Origin: Echinicola strongylocentroti
GTDB lineage: Bacteria > Bacteroidota > Bacteroidia > Cytophagales > Cyclobacteriaceae
Direction of reading: 5' to 3'
Length of the DNA: 64,000 nt
Assembly (NCBI RefSeq): GCF_003260975.1
Contig: NZ_CP030041.1
Location: 186,001 to 250,000, forward strand
In this document: positions 29,747-39,054 of the stretch, in pieces
Layout of the letters: every line of letters begins with the position of its first letter
How positions within the stretch are numbered: position 1 is the first letter of the stretch
Notes under the pieces: model-generated
The model's database searches: none
What the model was told of the DNA's origin: nothing
The model's input: only the letters and a program-made list of their open reading frames with translations
Position numbers and translations under genes: made by a program

Positions 29747-31971
29747 TTTGCTTCCTTTAGGTTGTGGATCGTAGCTGTATTATCACTGATCTGGAGCAAT
29801 GACCTGTCATCGATAACTACTGATTCAATTACTGTAACCGGCTCACCTACTGTATGAAAGATATTCAGTTCTTTGGTATCTGAAAACGTCGTGTTCTCAA
29901 TATTGGCTTTCTGGACGCCGTGCAGCACCATTGCCTTATTACTGTCATTCTTTGGTCCGAAACCTACTTTTTCAAAATCACAATCAGCTATCGTCAGGAT
30001 GGGACCAAAGGTACTTTCATCACTTCCTCCACGATAAAGTTTCATTATCGGCTGTCCTATATTATTAAAAGTACTGTTTTCCAATACCACGTATTCTGCA
30101 TTGTAGATGCCACGATCTTCATTCTCTTTGTCCAATGCGAGGATACTCCCAGAAACATCCGTAAAGTTGGAGTCTTTTATCATGATGCTGTCAGCAAACG
30201 TGTTTTTATACACATCCAAGACATGGAAAGAGTGATTTACGTCCAGGTCTTTGAATTCGCAGTCTTCAATCCATAACTGGTAGTTTTTATTCATGGAATA
30301 CCGACTGGTACGAATGACTGCATTTCCTGCATAATCCGGTGCCTCAGCGCCATCGATCGTGATTCCTTTCAGCTTCAGCGATCCTCCGTTCTCAATGGCA
30401 AAAAGGTTCGATTTTTCAAACTTGATGGTAGCTCCACCTGACGAAACAATACTGATCGGGTGATCCAGCTCGATCACTTTGGTCAACAGGTAATCTCCCG
30501 GCTCTAGCACCAAAATATCACCTGCTTTTGAATGGGCAATTTCATCATATAGATCTGCTCCCTCCTTGACTACTTTTTCTTGGCCATAGTCAAACGCTTC
30601 TTTTTTTCCTGGCTTGAGATACCAAGAAGGTCCAGCCTTATCTTTACTGACTGCCTCAAAATCAGCCATAAGCCCTGCACCTTTTCCTCCGTCAAGTCGA
30701 TAGATATTTCCGTCTTTTTTCAATTCTCCTTTAATAGGACTAAATCCTCTGTCAATAATGTTTTTGATAGTGGGAGAGATATAATTGTTGGTAAATTCGA
30801 TTCCGGATATATCATCATAAACGGTAAAGACATCCTGCTTTTCAGTATTCCAAAACACATTGTCACGGATAACACTATTGATCGGAACTGCGCTTCTCTC
30901 TTCATCACTTCCTGCACATAACTGTACATAGTCACAGTCCACAAAAGTGTTGTTAAAAATCTCAGCCCCATCCACTTGATGGTACCGGTTTATGGGACTA
31001 TTGGGCACACCGTTCATTACCACCAGCGCTCCTCTAAACCAATGCCCTGTCAATCCATATCCATAATTATTGAATACCTTTTGCCTTTTGTTGATCACAC
31101 GAATACCTCCCGTATTGGGCATGCGGTTGCCATAGAAAGCGTTACTTTCTGCGATATTGTCATTGCCGTGCCGAAACGTCAGCGTTCCCACACATTCATA
31201 AAAAGTATTCCCTTTGAACAGGTTACCGCCGGATTTGTTGGAAATGATCTCATGCTCACCATTACACCGGTCAAAATAATTATTGACCACCTTTGTATTG
31301 GAGCTCGTTAGCGAATAATGACTTGTTCCGATCCTCAGGGTTTCGCCTCCATTGGACCCTAAGTTAGGTCTCGGGCCAAAATAGTTATGGTCGATAAGGT
31401 GGTGGTTGTCCTGACTTTCTTTATTGTTAAGGCGCACGGCCATCGTCACCCCTTTATTTCCTTTGCCTACTAGGGCATTATGGTCAAACCGGTTGTTTTT
31501 GCCGTACATTCCCACCCAGTAGTCGCTTTCATGTCGTTCTGGATTAGAATAATCCTCTATGGTACATTGGGTGATCCTGCAGTAATTGGCCAAGGTGTTT
31601 TTATCTTTTTTGAAACTGATCACTTCACTGGTAAGTGTATGGCCATCGCGAAAATAAAGCCCTGATACAACTAGGTATTCGCCCGCCACTCGAAGAGTGG
31701 AGTTTCCGGTCAATATGACTTTACCTGCCTCTTCGGCCATTACCACGATCATTGAATCTTTAGTACCTGTTCCTTCTACTAGTAAGTCGGCATCTTTCCA
31801 TTCTCCATTGGCCATTATGATCGTGTCTCCAGGCTGAGCTGTTGAAAGCGCGCCTGTCAGTTCCTCAGGATTGGAGGCGACCTTGTGCGATGGCTTTGTA
31901 GCACAACCATAGGCCGTAAGCATGATCATTACCAGGAGACTGTATGCGATACTGTTGATTTGAGTAGTCAT
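29743..31971 (-). CDS. Alginate lyase, polysaccharide lyase family 6 (two-domain)
   Basis: 742 residues from the ATG at 31971. This start gives a lipoprotein signal (MLTAYGC, Cys23); a Met eight codons earlier is less likely. The N-terminal right-handed beta-helix has the chondroitinase-B/PL6 pattern, with the catalytic Lys at about 246 (EIISNKSGGN) and Arg at about 267 (LTFRHGN), and calcium-site Asn/Glu around NGGETLR. A second, shorter beta-helix fills about 430-740, as in long PL6 members. PL6 lyases cut alginate by beta-elimination. As a lipoprotein it is probably on the outer membrane. It overlaps the PL17 gene by 4 bp. Confidence 0.92.
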   Translation of the reverse strand: MTTQINSIAYSLLVMIMLTAYGCATKPSHKVASNPEELTGALSTAQPGDTIIMANGEWKDADLLVEGTGTKDSMIVVMAEEAGKVILTGNSTLRVAGEYLVVSGLYFRDGHTLTSEVISFKKDKNTLANYCRITQCTIEDYSNPERHESDYWVGMYGKNNRFDHNALVGKGNKGVTMAVRLNNKESQDNHHLIDHNYFGPRPNLGSNGGETLRIGTSHYSLTSSNTKVVNNYFDRCNGEHEIISNKSGGNLFKGNTFYECVGTLTFRHGNDNIAESNAFYGNRMPNTGGIRVINKRQKVFNNYGYGLTGHWFRGALVVMNGVPNSPINRYHQVDGAEIFNNTFVDCDYVQLCAGSDEERSAVPINSVIRDNVFWNTEKQDVFTVYDDISGIEFTNNYISPTIKNIIDRGFSPIKGELKKDGNIYRLDGGKGAGLMADFEAVSKDKAGPSWYLKPGKKEAFDYGQEKVVKEGADLYDEIAHSKAGDILVLEPGDYLLTKVIELDHPISIVSSGGATIKFEKSNLFAIENGGSLKLKGITIDGAEAPDYAGNAVIRTSRYSMNKNYQLWIEDCEFKDLDVNHSFHVLDVYKNTFADSIMIKDSNFTDVSGSILALDKENEDRGIYNAEYVVLENSTFNNIGQPIMKLYRGGSDESTFGPILTIADCDFEKVGFGPKNDSNKAMVLHGVQKANIENTTFSDTKELNIFHTVGEPVTVIESVVIDDRSLLQISDNTATIHNLKEAK

Positions 31972-32309
31972 TTTTAAACTTTGGGTTCGGTACAATTGAC
32001 AATTTCTTTACTATCTGTAATGCTAATTATTGGGCGCTTTTGTAGTGACATTTTTGGACATAGCAATCCACTACAACCCTATGAAGAATTATTTAAAACA
32101 CTGTAAAACAACACATTAACACCCTTACTGATCGTCGTAAGGAAATGGATAAAAGACAAGGCCTGAAACCTACTTTTTCAGGTAATGGGAAGAATGAATA
32201 AAAACGCTATCTTTGCAATCTGTTATGGAATTTAGGTTCTTTTATTAGGACGCACGGCCAAATGTTCCTAATGATTGAACTTGATTCTTTTTTGCAAATG
32301 GATTGGCGT
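31972..32309. other. Gap between gntR and the PL6 gene
   Basis: 338 bp. It holds an imperfect hairpin downstream of gntR (CCTGAAA ... TTTCAGG, 32162-32182), a canonical plus-strand TATCTTTG (32208-32215) with no plus-strand gene after it, and near 31993 a TTGACAATT that resembles half of the gntR operator. The promoter for the lyase genes may be here or in front of gntR. Confidence 0.5.
32208..32215 (+). promoter_or_regulatory. Canonical -7 box facing an empty region
   Basis: TATCTTTG fits the Bacteroidota -7 consensus TAnnTTTG exactly. Downstream on the plus strand there is a stem (ATTAGGA ... TCCTAAT) followed by a T run near 32290, but no gene. It could drive a small RNA or be chance. Confidence 0.3.
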
Positions 32310-33092
32310 TTATGCTGATCCATTTTCTTCGCTAGCTCCCTTCTTCAATACATCTTTGTTTATTTTTGTCGAGATATTAAATCTTTCGATCCGAGTTTCG
32401 GCAAATTCTTGGATATTCTTAAGGTGATTGTTCATCATCAAGGCCACTGCTTCGGTATTTTGGTTTTTGATATGCTCGAAGATCACCTCATGCTCTTCCG
32501 CAGCGGCCAAGTACCTTCCTTCCCCACAGACATCATGCTGCTTAAAATAAGACAGAATATCTGGCGTAATGATCAACATCAGTGAAGTAAGCACCGAATT
32601 CTTACTGGCCTCAGCGATCTTCAGGTGAAACATCAAGTCTTCTTCCACGCCATGATGACCTTCTTTTACCTTTTTCATATGGGTTTTCATGGCCCGTTCT
32701 ATCTCCTTTAGGTCTTCATCGGATCTGCGTTCTGCAGCAAGTGAAGCGCTCTGGGTCTCCAGGATCACTCGTGTCTCCACCAGCGATTTAAAATCACTCC
32801 CTTCCAGCCTCAACACGTCTGATATTAATCCCTCCAATGCCGTAATTCCCATTCCGGCGACTACAGTGCCGCTTTGTGGCAAGGTTTTAAGGATTCCATA
32901 AAACTCCAGCTTCTTAATGGCATCCCTTAAATGGGTCCGCCCTACTCCCAGCTTCTCACATAATTTCCGTTCTGGAGGAAGTCGATCACCAGGCTGCAGT
33001 TGCCCGGAAGTGATCAAATTCTTTATTTGATTGATAATTTTATCAACCGGGGTCTCTATTTCTATTTGACTAAAATTGCTGAGTAATTCCAT
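32310..33092 (-). CDS. GntR-family (FadR/FCD-type) regulator of the alginate locus
   Basis: 260 residues. The N-terminal GntR winged helix spans about 12-80, with PVDKIINQIKNLITSGQLQPGDRLPPERKLCEKLGVGRTHLRDAIKKLE as the classic signature. The C-terminal all-helical FCD ligand domain spans about 95-225, with metal-site residues Asp, His and His of the family (DLMFHLKIAEAS; EHEVIFEHIKNQN). Members of this group often sense uronate-pathway intermediates and repress until ligand binds. It lies between susD and the lyases, and the same 16-bp palindrome occurs 22 bp upstream of its own start and upstream of susC, which suggests control of both itself and the transporter. Confidence 0.93.
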   Translation of the reverse strand: MELLSNFSQIEIETPVDKIINQIKNLITSGQLQPGDRLPPERKLCEKLGVGRTHLRDAIKKLEFYGILKTLPQSGTVVAGMGITALEGLISDVLRLEGSDFKSLVETRVILETQSASLAAERRSDEDLKEIERAMKTHMKKVKEGHHGVEEDLMFHLKIAEASKNSVLTSLMLIITPDILSYFKQHDVCGEGRYLAAAEEHEVIFEHIKNQNTEAVALMMNNHLKNIQEFAETRIERFNISTKINKDVLKKGASEENGSA

Positions 33093-33097
33093 AATTG

Positions 33098-33114
33098 TAT
33101 TGATTTAATCAATA
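33098..33114. promoter_or_regulatory. AT-rich palindrome in the gntR leader
   Basis: TATTGATTTAATCAATA: 8-bp perfect arms around one T, 6 bp upstream of the gntR start codon and touching the operator at 33114-33129. Confidence 0.45.
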
Positions 33115-33129
33115 ATTGGTCAACCAATT
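33114..33129. promoter_or_regulatory. Candidate GntR operator upstream of gntR
   Basis: AATTGGTCAACCAATT: 7-bp inverted arms (AATTGGT / ACCAATT) around a 2-bp centre. The GGT...ACC form fits FadR-subfamily operators. It is the exact reverse complement of the site at 38223-38238. Confidence 0.75.
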
Positions 33130-33492
33130 TAAAGTTATCCAATTACAGTTCCAAGCTTTTAATAAACATATTTAACAAATCGTAGGATAAAGGTTCAAGT
33201 ACACTACCTCATCATTGGTTTTCTGATGACCACTGTATGTTTACTTTCTTCCATACTATTACTAATTAACGGACAATAATTTCCTTAATAATAGTTAATA
33301 GTTATCTATTTTCTAGTCTTTGCTGTACTGGCCGTTAGTTTTGATACTTCATGTTTACTAAGGAGATTGCCGGGATTTCCATAATTTGAAAATCCCAGCG
33401 CTCTCATTCCCAATTCCAAATTAACTATTTACACGGCTGTATTTAGACTTAGAATCGACACTATTCACAAAGCTTCCGTTACAATTATGTTA
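33130..33492. other. Gap between susD and gntR
   Basis: About 360 bp with no gene. A stem GGGATTT ... AAATCCC (33372-33396) may be a weak terminator behind susD or a worn piece of repeat family B; it has no T run. Confidence 0.4.
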
Positions 33493-35106
33493 TTACAGTC
33501 CTTCATACCCCGTGTTTTGGGAAAGGCCCGGCAATAGATCTACATCTACATAATACTTGGGCCATAAATAATCCACTGCTGGATCAAAGTCCCTGTCTTC
33601 CAAAGCTGGAGCTGCACCGGTAAAGACATTACCCATTTGCCTACGTGCAATATCATACCAACGAACTCCCTCGAAAGCCAATTCCAATCGACGTTCTTCC
33701 ATTATTTCGGCTATAGTGATTCCGCCCGCATGGTCAGCAGGTATTGGACTTGGTGGATATTTGGCATCTCCAGCGCCAGCAGCATTTCTGGCACGTGCTC
33801 TTACCCTATTGACATATTGTACTGCCAGGTCATTATTGCCCAACTCTACTGCCGCTTCCGCAGCGATCAAAAGCACTTCTGCATATCGCAAAATAATAGG
33901 CTTAACATTAGAATCCCTCAAACTGGCCCCTTGGGCAGTGCCCGTTCTCAGTCCAGCTTCCCCCACTGCTCTGAAATACTTGGCAATAGCGGGTCTAGCT
34001 ACGTTTTGGGAGATATTGTCCCATTCGGTAAACGGATAGTCCGGTATTCCCTGATAGGTGATGGCTGTATCCAGGCTGACTGCTTTTCTGTAGTCCCTTC
34101 CGTCCCATTTTTCATAAACACTCAATTCGGGAACAATGGCACTCCAGCCTGCAGCTGCTGCATTTAACGCTTCGAACCTTTCATCTCCTCTGGGACCCGT
34201 TATGGAGGTCATCTGATCCGTACCTGCATTGGAACCTCCAAGCTCCCCTGGAGTGATGTTATGGTTGTCATTAGCTATCATATTTAATTTGAACAATACC
34301 TCTGAAGAAGTATAGTCGGGAGCAAAGATATCATAGTAGTCATTGTCCAATGCCACACCGTATTGCCCTTCATTGTCGATGACATGTTTGGCATTATCAA
34401 ATGCACTCTGCCAATCTCCTCCTTCTGCTGCTTCGGAAGTAGCCTTGGTCATGTAGACCGACGCCAACATACCATAAGCTGCAGCCTTACCTGGGTGGGA
34501 CCGATCTGCTGGCACGTCGACCAGCCATGTCTTGGCAAATTCCAAATCGGAAATTATCCCTGCATAAATCTCAGGTACGGAAGACTGGGAAACGGCATAC
34601 GGATCCTCCAAAGGCTCCCCGTTCATATAGATAATCTCTCCAAATAACCTGACATAAACATAATGGACGTAAGCGCGTAAAAAATACGCTTCTGCTACTA
34701 CCGGGTTTATTTCCTCTTCAGTCCCTGACACCACATCCTTGGCATTGATTACCGTATTGGCTGCAGCCAGGATTTTATAGCCCATTGGCCAAAAAGCATT
34801 TACCAGTCCATTATCCTGCTCCATCTGCATAAGGTCACAGGCATGTCTCCTAGTGGCGGTGCCGGGGTCACCTATGCCACACATGTCTGAGCGTACCAAT
34901 AGTGCCAACGACAGCTTACGGCCATAAAATTCCTCACGGGCAAGGAGGTAATAGCCCCCATTTACTCCTGATTGTAATTCCGATACGGTTTGAAACAAAC
35001 CTTCAGGAGCCAAGACACCAACAGGTCTCTCTTCCAAATCCTCGCATGACATGGAAAAAACCATGATTAGAGCGAATAGTATTGAGGTTATATATGAATT
35101 TTTCAT
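33493..35106 (-). CDS. SusD/RagB-family lipoprotein of the alginate locus
   Basis: 537 residues from the ATG at 35106 (Met ten of the longest frame). The lipoprotein signal ends in FSMSC with Cys21, followed by EDLEERP. TPR-like helices and the C-terminal SusD region are present, with ILRYAEVLLIAAEAAVELGN and a late EIMEERRLELAFEGVRWYDIAR, which is the RagB/SusD hallmark. It forms the lid of the SusC transporter encoded 46 bp upstream and should bind alginate oligomers, as inferred from the lyase genes beside it. Confidence 0.93.
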   Translation of the reverse strand: MKNSYITSILFALIMVFSMSCEDLEERPVGVLAPEGLFQTVSELQSGVNGGYYLLAREEFYGRKLSLALLVRSDMCGIGDPGTATRRHACDLMQMEQDNGLVNAFWPMGYKILAAANTVINAKDVVSGTEEEINPVVAEAYFLRAYVHYVYVRLFGEIIYMNGEPLEDPYAVSQSSVPEIYAGIISDLEFAKTWLVDVPADRSHPGKAAAYGMLASVYMTKATSEAAEGGDWQSAFDNAKHVIDNEGQYGVALDNDYYDIFAPDYTSSEVLFKLNMIANDNHNITPGELGGSNAGTDQMTSITGPRGDERFEALNAAAAGWSAIVPELSVYEKWDGRDYRKAVSLDTAITYQGIPDYPFTEWDNISQNVARPAIAKYFRAVGEAGLRTGTAQGASLRDSNVKPIILRYAEVLLIAAEAAVELGNNDLAVQYVNRVRARARNAAGAGDAKYPPSPIPADHAGGITIAEIMEERRLELAFEGVRWYDIARRQMGNVFTGAAPALEDRDFDPAVDYLWPKYYVDVDLLPGLSQNTGYEGL

Positions 35107-35152
35107 GATTTCCTTATTGTTAATTATTGACAATTTAAAGATCGAGCTTTGA

Positions 35153-38100
35153 TTAAAATCCTAGATTTAGTCCGACAGTAAATGTCTTCACATTCGGATA
35201 ACTACCATAGTCCAGTCCTAAATTACGGTTGGAGTCCGCATTATCGGTACCTTCACCTTCATTTTGGTAAGCCGCTTCAGGATCAAGCCCCGAATAATTC
35301 GTAAAAGTCAACAGGTTTTGGGCACTTACATACACCCTTAAGGAACGTATTTTTATTCTGTCCAAGATGGTATTGGGAACAGTGTAGCCCAATGCCAGGT
35401 TTTTAAGACGTACATAACTTCCATCTTCTACCCATCGGGATGATATTTTGAACGTCCTGTCTGTATCAGCTGAAGGAATACTTCCTCCTGGGTTGTTTAC
35501 TGGATGATATCTATCCAGTGCAGCAGTGGATACATTGTTGGTTCCCCTGAAGGATTCCAGTTCCATCCTGGTCAAATTAAGCATTTCGTTTCCGTGGACA
35601 CCTTGGATAAAAATATTCAAGTCGAAATTTTTATAGGTAAAGTCGTTATTGAACGACCAAGTAAAGTCCGGATGTGGGTTGCCTATGATCTTACGGTCAG
35701 CGTCGGTAAGCCTACCGTCTCCATCCAAGTCTGCGAATTGCTCTCCCCCTACTTTCTCATCTGAGCCCTCTAGCAAAACGTCTTCCGGCTGGGTAACCCC
35801 TTCGTAAACATATCCATAATAGACACCCATTGGCTGGCCTTCTTGAAGCAACATGAAACCGGTGGAAATATTAAAGTGTCCAGGCGCATTTTCATATTGG
35901 ATGGTAGAATCCGGTAATGAAAGCACTTCGTTTTTGTTCATGGCAAATACCAAGTCGGAATCCCAAGTGAATTCGCCTACTAAGTTTCTCGTGCTTAGCA
36001 TCGCTTCTATACCAGAGTTTCTAATTTCACCTGCATTCTGAAGCTGGGTAGCTGGATCTTCGTCCACTCCCAAAAATGATGGAATGGGGCGATTAAACAA
36101 TAAATCAGAGGTTCTTTTGTCGTAATAATCGAAGCTCAGATTGATCCTATTTTCTAATAATCCAAGGTCCACACCTACGTTCAACTGGGAAGTGGTTTCC
36201 CAAGTCAAGTTAGGATTGGCCAAACTACCCAATATCAAAGAACCCTCACCAGGTCTATTGGAGTATTGGGCCACCAAGGTAGCCAAGGATTCGTATGCTC
36301 CGATGCCCTGATTGCCGGTTAGACCATAACTGGTACGTATTTTCATTTCGGAAATCGGCTCTACAGACTGCAAAAAGGCTTCGTCACCAATATTCCATGC
36401 TATCGCACCTGAAGGGAAATAAGCCCATTTGTTATTCTCTGCAAAATTGGAAGCTCCATCATATCGGATGGTACCAGTAAATACGTACTTATCCATCAGC
36501 GTATAGTTTGCCCTGGAATAGTAGGATTTCAGGATCCGTGTAGAAGTCCCTGAAGTAGGTGGAGTATAATCTGCACCACTTCCTAAGTTCCAGTAACTTA
36601 CCGCCTCGGAAGGGAACAAGCTGGATCCAGCTGTCATATTCTCTCCTACCATCTTCTGATAAGAGTAACCATTGACCCAATTGATCCTGTGTATTCCAAA
36701 TTCCTTATTGATGGTGAAGTAATTTTCAGTAAGCAAGTTGGTGGATTTATCAAATTCCAACAGCGCAATACCTCCATCGCCACCTCGTATCAATTGGGAA
36801 GACCTGAATTCACCTTCTCTAAAAGAGGTCACGCCAGCGCCTAGGGTAGACTTAAAGGTTAACCAATCCAAAATTTTGAATTCTGCAAAAGCATTGGTCT
36901 GAAACCTGTCCGAAATCCGTTCTCTATCAATTCCATTGGCGATACCTACTGGGTTATCGATATTATCACCTAGCCTAGACTGGGTAAAATCTCCGTTCTC
37001 ATCTCGCACTGGAGTATCAGGCTCCAATCGTGCAGCTGCACCTATTACACCTGTTTCACTAGATCCACCTGACTGCTCTTGGGTCAACACCCCTTCGTCA
37101 GTACTTCTTCTTCCGTAAAGGTTCACGCCTAATTTCACTCGATCCGATACGTCAAAGGTCAAGTTACTGGTAATGGAATACCGCTGATATTTGGAATTGT
37201 CTACCACACCCTCCTGCTCAAAATGTGTTCCTGACACATAGTATTTTACGGCTTCACTTCCTCCACTGACGGATACCTGATTGTTCCAGATATGTCCAGA
37301 CCTAAAGATTTCATCCTGCCAATCGGTGTTGACATTTGGATTATAATCGTAAGCAGGTAAAACCTCCAATATATAATCCCTAAAATCATCGCCTGAAAGA
37401 AGATCAAGACGGTCACTGGTGTTTTGGAAGGAATAGGAGCTGTTTACATCTACTTTTGTCTTGCCCACTCCGCCAGATTTGGTCGTAATCAATATTACTC
37501 CATTGGCAGCACGTGAACCATAAATGGCTGTAGCGGAGGCATCCTTTAAGATCTCCATGGACGCTATATCCTGAGGAGGTGGCATCTCTCCTCCTACAAA
37601 CCCATCCACTACAACAAGTGGCTGACTACTGGCATTAATCGAACTCCCTCCTCGGATCTTCATGCTCATCTCAGCTCCTGGCTGACCACCATTGGTAGAT
37701 TGGATCTGTACCCCCGGTGCGCGACCTTGAAGGCCTTGAACAGCATTCAATGTAGGGTAGGCATTTAACTCCTCAGACTTGACAGAGGATAAAGCTCCCG
37801 TATTGTCACTTTTCTTTACAGAACCATACCCTACCACTACTACTTCTTCGAGGTCTTGGAGATTGCCTTCCAAGGAGACGTTGATGACAGACTTACCTGA
37901 CACCTGCACCTCTTGGCTTTCAAATCCCACAAAACTGATTTTCAAAATAGCTGAAGACGGATCTGAAAGTGTGATGGAATACTGACCATCTATATCCGTA
38001 GTGGTACCGTTAGAGGTTCCTTTTTCAATAATAGTGGCTCCTGGAATACTCTCGCCACTCTCCGCAGACTCAACTACGCCCGTCACTATACTTTGTGCAG

Positions 38101-38173
38101 ACGCTACATACGACATCAAGCACATGGCAATTATTGCCACATACCTACTTCTTAACAGTAATTGTCTTTTCAT
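35153..38173 (-). CDS. SusC/RagA TonB-linked transporter of the alginate locus
   Basis: 1006 residues. A signal peptide (about 1-26, VASAQ) is followed by a CarboxypepD_reg-like domain (about 30-105), a plug (about 110-230, with LEEVVVVGYGSVKKSDNTGALSSV and SQPLVVVDG) and a barrel ending in FTVGLNLGF with a terminal Phe. It lacks the STN domain seen in the SusC at 4794-8414, so it should be controlled by a one-component regulator; the palindromic GntR site lies 50 bp upstream of its start. It is the expected importer of alginate oligosaccharides into the periplasm. Confidence 0.93.
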   Translation of the reverse strand: MKRQLLLRSRYVAIIAMCLMSYVASAQSIVTGVVESAESGESIPGATIIEKGTSNGTTTDIDGQYSITLSDPSSAILKISFVGFESQEVQVSGKSVINVSLEGNLQDLEEVVVVGYGSVKKSDNTGALSSVKSEELNAYPTLNAVQGLQGRAPGVQIQSTNGGQPGAEMSMKIRGGSSINASSQPLVVVDGFVGGEMPPPQDIASMEILKDASATAIYGSRAANGVILITTKSGGVGKTKVDVNSSYSFQNTSDRLDLLSGDDFRDYILEVLPAYDYNPNVNTDWQDEIFRSGHIWNNQVSVSGGSEAVKYYVSGTHFEQEGVVDNSKYQRYSITSNLTFDVSDRVKLGVNLYGRRSTDEGVLTQEQSGGSSETGVIGAAARLEPDTPVRDENGDFTQSRLGDNIDNPVGIANGIDRERISDRFQTNAFAEFKILDWLTFKSTLGAGVTSFREGEFRSSQLIRGGDGGIALLEFDKSTNLLTENYFTINKEFGIHRINWVNGYSYQKMVGENMTAGSSLFPSEAVSYWNLGSGADYTPPTSGTSTRILKSYYSRANYTLMDKYVFTGTIRYDGASNFAENNKWAYFPSGAIAWNIGDEAFLQSVEPISEMKIRTSYGLTGNQGIGAYESLATLVAQYSNRPGEGSLILGSLANPNLTWETTSQLNVGVDLGLLENRINLSFDYYDKRTSDLLFNRPIPSFLGVDEDPATQLQNAGEIRNSGIEAMLSTRNLVGEFTWDSDLVFAMNKNEVLSLPDSTIQYENAPGHFNISTGFMLLQEGQPMGVYYGYVYEGVTQPEDVLLEGSDEKVGGEQFADLDGDGRLTDADRKIIGNPHPDFTWSFNNDFTYKNFDLNIFIQGVHGNEMLNLTRMELESFRGTNNVSTAALDRYHPVNNPGGSIPSADTDRTFKISSRWVEDGSYVRLKNLALGYTVPNTILDRIKIRSLRVYVSAQNLLTFTNYSGLDPEAAYQNEGEGTDNADSNRNLGLDYGSYPNVKTFTVGLNLGF

Positions 38174-38222
38174 GATTAAAATAACTGGTTATTAGGTTGT
38201 ATTCTTGATTGACCGTCCAATT

Positions 38223-38238
38223 AATTGGTTGACCAATT
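38223..38238. promoter_or_regulatory. Candidate GntR operator upstream of the alginate susC
   Basis: AATTGGTTGACCAATT, part of a longer 20-bp inverted repeat (38221-38240, 9-bp arms). It overlaps a second palindrome CCAATTAATTGG (38217-38228), and a further half-site TTGACC lies at 38209-38214. It is the reverse complement of 33114-33129. Confidence 0.75.
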
Positions 38239-38533
38239 AATGGATGATCAATATAAAGGATAAAAATCAGGAATAGCAAGAATATAGGAAGGAAAATTTT
38301 ATGCAATGGTCTATCATAAAGAGACAAAGCTGGTTATAATAACCAATGACCAAATTAAAAATGATGGTGTATCGCCATCTGATTGAAATATGGCTAATTT
38401 TGATAAAATCTGATCAAGTGAAAAGTTAGGGGCAATTTTTTTACATCCAATTATGATAAGGTTAATCCAGTTTATGCAGTAGGAATCGTTATCGCCTGTC
38501 CCGACAGCGAAAAGAGTTGAAAGTGCAAAAAAA

Positions 38534-38717
38534 TGAGGTTGTTTGGAGATTGAGGCGACGGATGGTGAACCTGTCTAGCGGCCCATAGCCGTCAGGCTAA
38601 CGCATGTAAGTTGCTAAAAATCTATATCCTTATTGATGTATGTACTCTTCACAAATGGCCTATGGGGATTTCAAATCCCCATTATTCCGGTTCCGGGATT
38701 ACAAAACCCGAACCGCT
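38534..38717 (+). repeat. Dispersed repeat family B, copy 2
   Basis: Inverted relative to the copy at 2742-2933, with the same two palindromes (GGGGATTTCAAATCCCC; a CCGGGATTAC...AACCCG pair) and the same connecting blocks. Non-coding. Confidence 0.8.
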
Positions 38718-38749
38718 AATTGTCGGACTCATCGATCCCGGTGAGCGCC

Positions 38750-38966
38750 CATGGTAAACATTCGGTAATTGAAGATGGATAAAGAATCTCAAATGTGATG
38801 TACCTATGGCACATTACAGAGGATTGATGCCCGTGGCTGTTACCAAGCTTTCATACCTACGGCATGATGCTTCCCTTTCTTGCGAAACAGTGTACCGTCC
38901 ATATGGGCAAACACATAGCGCTGTCCATGGCTATGGATGTTACGCCCTTTCAGGGCTTTTTTTTGC
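38750..38966 (+). repeat. Probable further non-coding repeat module ending in a hairpin
   Basis: No coding potential. It contains CATACCTACGGCATGATGC and ends in GCCCT-TTC-AGGGC (38944-38956) followed by eight T. From memory, this kind of unit is dispersed in many Bacteroidota genomes; there is no second copy in the window to prove it. Confidence 0.45.
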
Positions 38967-39054
38967 TACTTGACTTTTCCAATTTAAGAAAAAAAATCAG
39001 GGCAAATCATAATCATTTGTGTCACCTGTCTCGCCGAGGTAAATCAGCGTTACA

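Noticed and set aside
33372..33396. Stem GGGATTT/AAATCCC behind susD as a terminator
   Set aside because: There is no T run on the minus strand; it resembles the palindromes of repeat family B and may be a relic.
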